NCBI RefSeq assembly: GCF_900541605.1
Contig: NZ_UQKJ01000086.1
Span: 1 to 7,986, forward strand
Origin: an uncultured Dialister sp.
Lineage (GTDB): Bacteria; Bacillota; Negativicutes; Veillonellales; Dialisteraceae
DNA: 7,986 bases
Direction: 5' to 3'
Shown here: positions 5,848 to 7,986 of the stretch, piece by piece
Position numbering within the stretch: the first letter of the stretch is position 1
Layout of the letters: every line of letters begins with the position of its first letter
Notes under the pieces: model-generated
Seen by the model: only the letters and a program-made list of their open reading frames with translations
What the model was told of the DNA's origin: nothing
Database searches by the model: none
Made by a program: the position numbers and the translations under genes

Positions 5848-6330
5848 TCAATCCTTCTTATACTTCTTCAGAAGACTCCAGGGAATGCTGCAGAGGTAGT
5901 GGTCCTCCGGGTGCTTTTCCAGGTGGTCCTGGTGTTCCGGGGCACTGGGAATGTAATTGGTCAGGGGAAGCACTTCTACCCGGATCCTGTCTGCATCGGG
6001 CCTTGCCGCAATGAACCGGCGGGCTTCCTTCAGCGGTTCTTCCTCTTCGCTGTACACGCCGGTACGGTATTTTTTCCCGTGGTCCATGCCCTGGTGGTCA
6101 ACGCTGTAAGGATCGATGATTTCAAAAAGGTATCCCATCAGGTCCGGTACGGACAGTTTCTTTTCATCGTAGGTGACTTTCACGCACTCTGCGTATCCAT
6201 CGTAAGGGCCATCCAGGGAATGGGTGGTCCCATTAGCCCGTCCTGCTTCCGTTTTTATGACGCCGGGAATATATTTCATGAAATACTGGACGCTCCACAG
6301 GCATCCGCCGGCCAGATATATTGTCTTCAT
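5848..6330 (-). CDS. msrA: Peptide-methionine (S)-S-oxide reductase, divergent form, 160 aa
   Basis: MsrA reduces the S epimer of methionine sulfoxide in proteins and free methionine, using thioredoxin. The catalytic cysteine is C10 in AGGCLW; the usual motif is GCFW, so the pocket phenylalanine is leucine here. TEAGRANGTT (27-36) replaces the common GYAGG, and YDGYAE (43-48) supplies the conserved acid E48. HQGMDHGKKYRTGVY (79-93) is the strongest family block. The C-terminal AExYHQ is changed to SAPEHQ (129-134), losing the tyrosine. C49 and C147 are possible resolving cysteines. This AGRANG variant forms a distinct MsrA branch as far as I recall. Start: AGGAGG (6335-6340), 4 bases before ATG. 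It is cytoplasmic and sits alone between terminators; no clear promoter found. Confidence 0.93.
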   Translation of the reverse strand: MKTIYLAGGCLWSVQYFMKYIPGVIKTEAGRANGTTHSLDGPYDGYAECVKVTYDEKKLSVPDLMGYLFEIIDPYSVDHQGMDHGKKYRTGVYSEEEEPLKEARRFIAARPDADRIRVEVLPLTNYIPSAPEHQDHLEKHPEDHYLCSIPWSLLKKYKKD

Positions 6331-6434
6331 AGTTCCTCCTGATGAAAGAATTGAGCATTAAGACTTCAGGGCATCCGGTACCTTCACCGTCATTCCATCT
6401 CGTCCTTCTCTTTTTCCATTTTACCGTTTCCCAT

Positions 6435-6487
6435 AAAAAAAAGCCAGTTACCGCTGCAGAAAATGAAAAATCTGCAGCGGTAACCGG
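6435..6487 (-). terminator. Strong intrinsic terminator of the MetE-like gene
   Basis: A perfect 14-bp stem pairs GTTACCGCTGCAGA (6447-6460) with 6471-6484. In minus-strand RNA it extends to 17 bp through one G-U pair (6444-6446 with 6485-6487). Eight U follow (6435-6442). It lies about 50 bases after the frame-corrected stop at 6540. Confidence 0.95.
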
Positions 6488-6539
6488 GATCTTTAGAAAG
6501 TATTTTTGCTTTGCCCTGTCATGGCTGAGGCTCCACTTT

Positions 6540-7665
6540 TTATTTTCCCCACACCTCATCGGCCACTTCGCGGATGAGCCGGATTTTGGCCCACTGTTCC
6601 TCTTCGGTGAGAAGGTTTCCCTCTTCCGTGGAAGCGAAACCGCACTGGGGGGGACAGGCAGAGCCGGTCCAGGGGGACATACTTCGATGCCTCTTCGATG
6701 CGCTGTTTCAGGTCTTCTTTCTTCTCCAGCGCCGGTGCCTTGGAGGTCACAAGGCCCAGTACCACCTGCTGGCCATTGATGAACCGGAGGGGCTCGAAGC
6801 CGCCGGCCCGGTCACTGTCGTATTCCAGGAAAAATCCGTCCACATGGCAGTGTCCAAAGAGGACTTCCGCCACCGGCTCATAGCCGCCGGAGGAAAACCA
6901 GGTAGACCGGAAATTGCCCCGGCAGATATGCATGGTGATGGTCATGTCTTCCGGCTTTTCATCCAGGATATCATTCAGCACTTCCACATATTTCTGCTTG
7001 ATATGCTCCAGATCTACGCCCCGTGCCCGGTAGGCATCGGTCTTGTCCTTCGAGCAGAATTCGCCCCAGGATGTATCATCGAACTGCAGGTACCGGCAGC
7101 CCTCGTCGTAGAAGGCCTTTACCGCTTTCCGATAGGTCCGGACGATATCGTCAAAAAGGACATCTTCATGGCCCTCATAAATATCCGGAAGCACCGGATG
7201 CTCTTCCCTGACGCAGGTCATGAGATGCAGCATGGAAGGGGAGGGAATGGTCATCTTGGCGATGTGGTCCTTATCTTCCAGCTGTTTCAGGAAGCAGAAA
7301 TGGGAAAGGAAGGGATGGTCCTCCGGGAAATCCAGCTTTCCCACAATCCGGAATGTGGTAGCCTTCGGCTGTTTTCCTTCAAAATGGACGGACCAGGCTT
7401 TGACAGATACCTGGCGGCATCCCGTAAGGGCTGCCAGAAAGTCCAGGTGCCAGAAGGCCCGCCGGAATTCGCCGTCCGTAAAGTCGTGGAGCCCGTTTTT
7501 CTTTTCCTTCTCCACCAGGTCCACAATGGCCTCATCTTCCAGGAACCGCAGTTCCTCCGCTGTAATCTGTCCGTCCTCAAAGGCCTGTCTTCCTTCTTTT
7601 AATGCTTTCGGCCGAAGAAAGCTGCCGACGATATCATTTCTAAAGGGTATATGTATATGGGTCAT
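6540..7665 (-). pseudogene. MetE C-terminal-like methyltransferase (YxjG/YxjH type) with a frameshift
   Basis: This is the short, B12-independent methionine synthase-like family of about 370 aa, proposed to move a methyl group to a thiol such as homocysteine with a zinc site. VGSFLRP (13-19), TDGEFRR (63-69), QFDD (194-197), HICRGN (246-251) and LEYD (280-283) are family blocks; H246, C248 and E281 are expected zinc ligands. As read, the protein runs 369 aa to a TGA at 6556-6558 and the tail after CLSP (336-339) is unrelated. Removing one G from the G7 run at 6647-6653 restores CLSPQCGFAST and a normal end EVWGK, 374 aa, with TAA at 6540-6542. The lost C341 is the last zinc ligand. The rest is intact, so this is a recent lesion, a phase-variable tract or a sequencing error. 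Start: AGGAGG (7673-7678), 7 bases before ATG. No SAM riboswitch is seen upstream. Confidence 0.88.
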
Positions 7666-7750
7666 AATGATTCCTCCTCATGGTGTTTCGATGTGATGCA
7701 TGTATACTACCACAGGAGGGATGTTATGCGTTAATATAGATAAAATATGC

Positions 7751-7777
7751 GTAGATATAGATTTAAGGTATATCTAC
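7751..7777. promoter_or_regulatory. Perfect 9-bp palindrome in the AT-rich leader of the MetE-like gene
   Basis: GTAGATATA (7751-7759) and TATATCTAC (7769-7777) are exact inverse copies around a 9-base spacer. ATATAGAT also occurs just outside (7735-7742) as a direct repeat. Position, about 85 bp before the gene, and AT content suit an operator or promoter-region hairpin. I could not define a convincing -10/-35 pair. Confidence 0.45.
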
Positions 7778-7815
7778 AATTAGATGAATGGAGTTAAGGC
7801 ACGGGGAACGGGCAG

Positions 7816-7880
7816 TGGCCTTCGGCCAGGGCTCTGTCCTGCGGACACGGCTATGCGCATCAGGGCAAAGGCTTTCGCCT
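7816..7880. repeat. Run of four small GC-rich hairpins or palindromes
   Basis: In order: TGGCC-TTC-GGCCA (7816-7828), TGTCC-TGC-GGACA (7835-7847), ATGCGCAT (7853-7860) and AGGC-TTTC-GCCT (7869-7880). AGGGCTC and GGGCTCAGG recur between them. A short TGGAGTTAAGG stretch (7790-7800) precedes, recalling the heptads of family H. No coding region is supported in 7666-7986. Confidence 0.55.
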
Positions 7881-7890
7881 GGGCTCAGGG

Positions 7891-7927
7891 AAGAAAATAT
7901 ATAAATTCGCGGCGCTTCTATTTTCTT
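7891..7927. repeat. Perfect inverted repeat next to the IS-like end
   Basis: AAGAAAATA (7891-7899) is the exact inverse of TATTTTCTT (7919-7927), around a 19-base loop containing CGCGGCGC. It stops 4 bases before the putative IS end. Confidence 0.55.
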
Positions 7928-7931
7928 GCGC

Positions 7932-7986
7932 TGAACTGGCCCCCTTGTCAAGGACACAATTAAAAGTGTAGTTCGGACTCCATAGG
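7932..7986 (+). mobile_element. Putative terminal end of an IS3-family (IS150-type) element
   Basis: TGAACTGGCCCCC followed by TTGTCAAGGACAC resembles the TGAACTG(A/C)CCCCC...GGACA termini of IS150-group elements, which begin with TG. The interior would lie to the right, outside the window. No transposase is visible, so the call rests on this end alone. Confidence 0.4.

Noticed and set aside
6342..6779. 145-codon plus-strand frame between msrA and the MetE-like gene
   Set aside because: It crosses the strong 6435-6487 terminator hairpin and runs antisense into the MetE-like gene; no family features.
6574..7602. 342-codon open frame on the plus strand
   Set aside because: Antisense shadow of the MetE-like gene, whose motifs are unambiguous.
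7666..7800. SAM riboswitch (S-box) ahead of the MetE-like gene
   Set aside because: YxjG-type genes in Bacillus have one, but here the leader is short and lacks S-box helices and an upstream terminator.
7763..7957. 64-codon minus-strand frame
   Set aside because: It spans the mini-hairpins, the inverted repeat and the IS-like end, with no ribosome site; composition is unlike the real genes.

Overview
The window is about 8 kb of a low-to-mid GC Firmicutes-type chromosome. Strong AGGAGG ribosome binding sites, intrinsic terminators with long U tracts and the protein families fit a gut or oral anaerobe. My best guess is class Negativicutes (Dialister/Megasphaera/Acidaminococcus type), but that is a weak inference from style, not a marker gene. 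All six protein genes read on the minus strand, so transcription runs from high to low coordinates. There is no rRNA, tRNA or CRISPR array.

In transcription order from the right edge: (1) 7932-7986 looks like the outer end of an IS3/IS150-type insertion sequence running out of the window. (2) 7745-7927 is a non-coding region with GC-rich mini-hairpins and two perfect palindromes. (3) 6540-7665 encodes a MetE-like (YxjG/YxjH type) zinc methyltransferase whose frame is broken by one extra base in a run of seven G, removing its last zinc-ligand cysteine; a strong terminator follows. (4) 5848-6330 encodes a divergent MsrA. (5) 5463-5809 is a nested inverted-repeat element with no ordinary gene. 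(6) 5406-5434 is a good promoter that runs at once into a tandem hairpin and U-tract terminator, followed by a second leader hairpin, ahead of a two-gene unit. (7) That unit is an uncharacterised FAD dehydrogenase (COG2509 type) and purB, 3 bp apart, ending in a strong terminator. (8) 1220-2320 encodes a membrane-anchored metallo-beta-lactamase-fold hydrolase resembling the NAPE-PLD/UlaG group. (9) 216-737 encodes an unrecognised protein built from two copies of one ~70-residue unit, ending in a very strong terminator.

The genes look like housekeeping or stress functions rather than one dedicated pathway: purine synthesis (PurB), methionine supply (MetE-like) and methionine repair (MsrA). The most unusual content is between genes. 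One family of inverted-repeat elements occurs in three places (51-178, about 895-1092, 5463-5809). The best copy has nested palindromes and a tiny SD-preceded ORF. A second family, a GC-rich hairpin joined to 7-bp tandem repeats, lies immediately upstream of minus-strand genes. Alignments and stem counts were done by eye.
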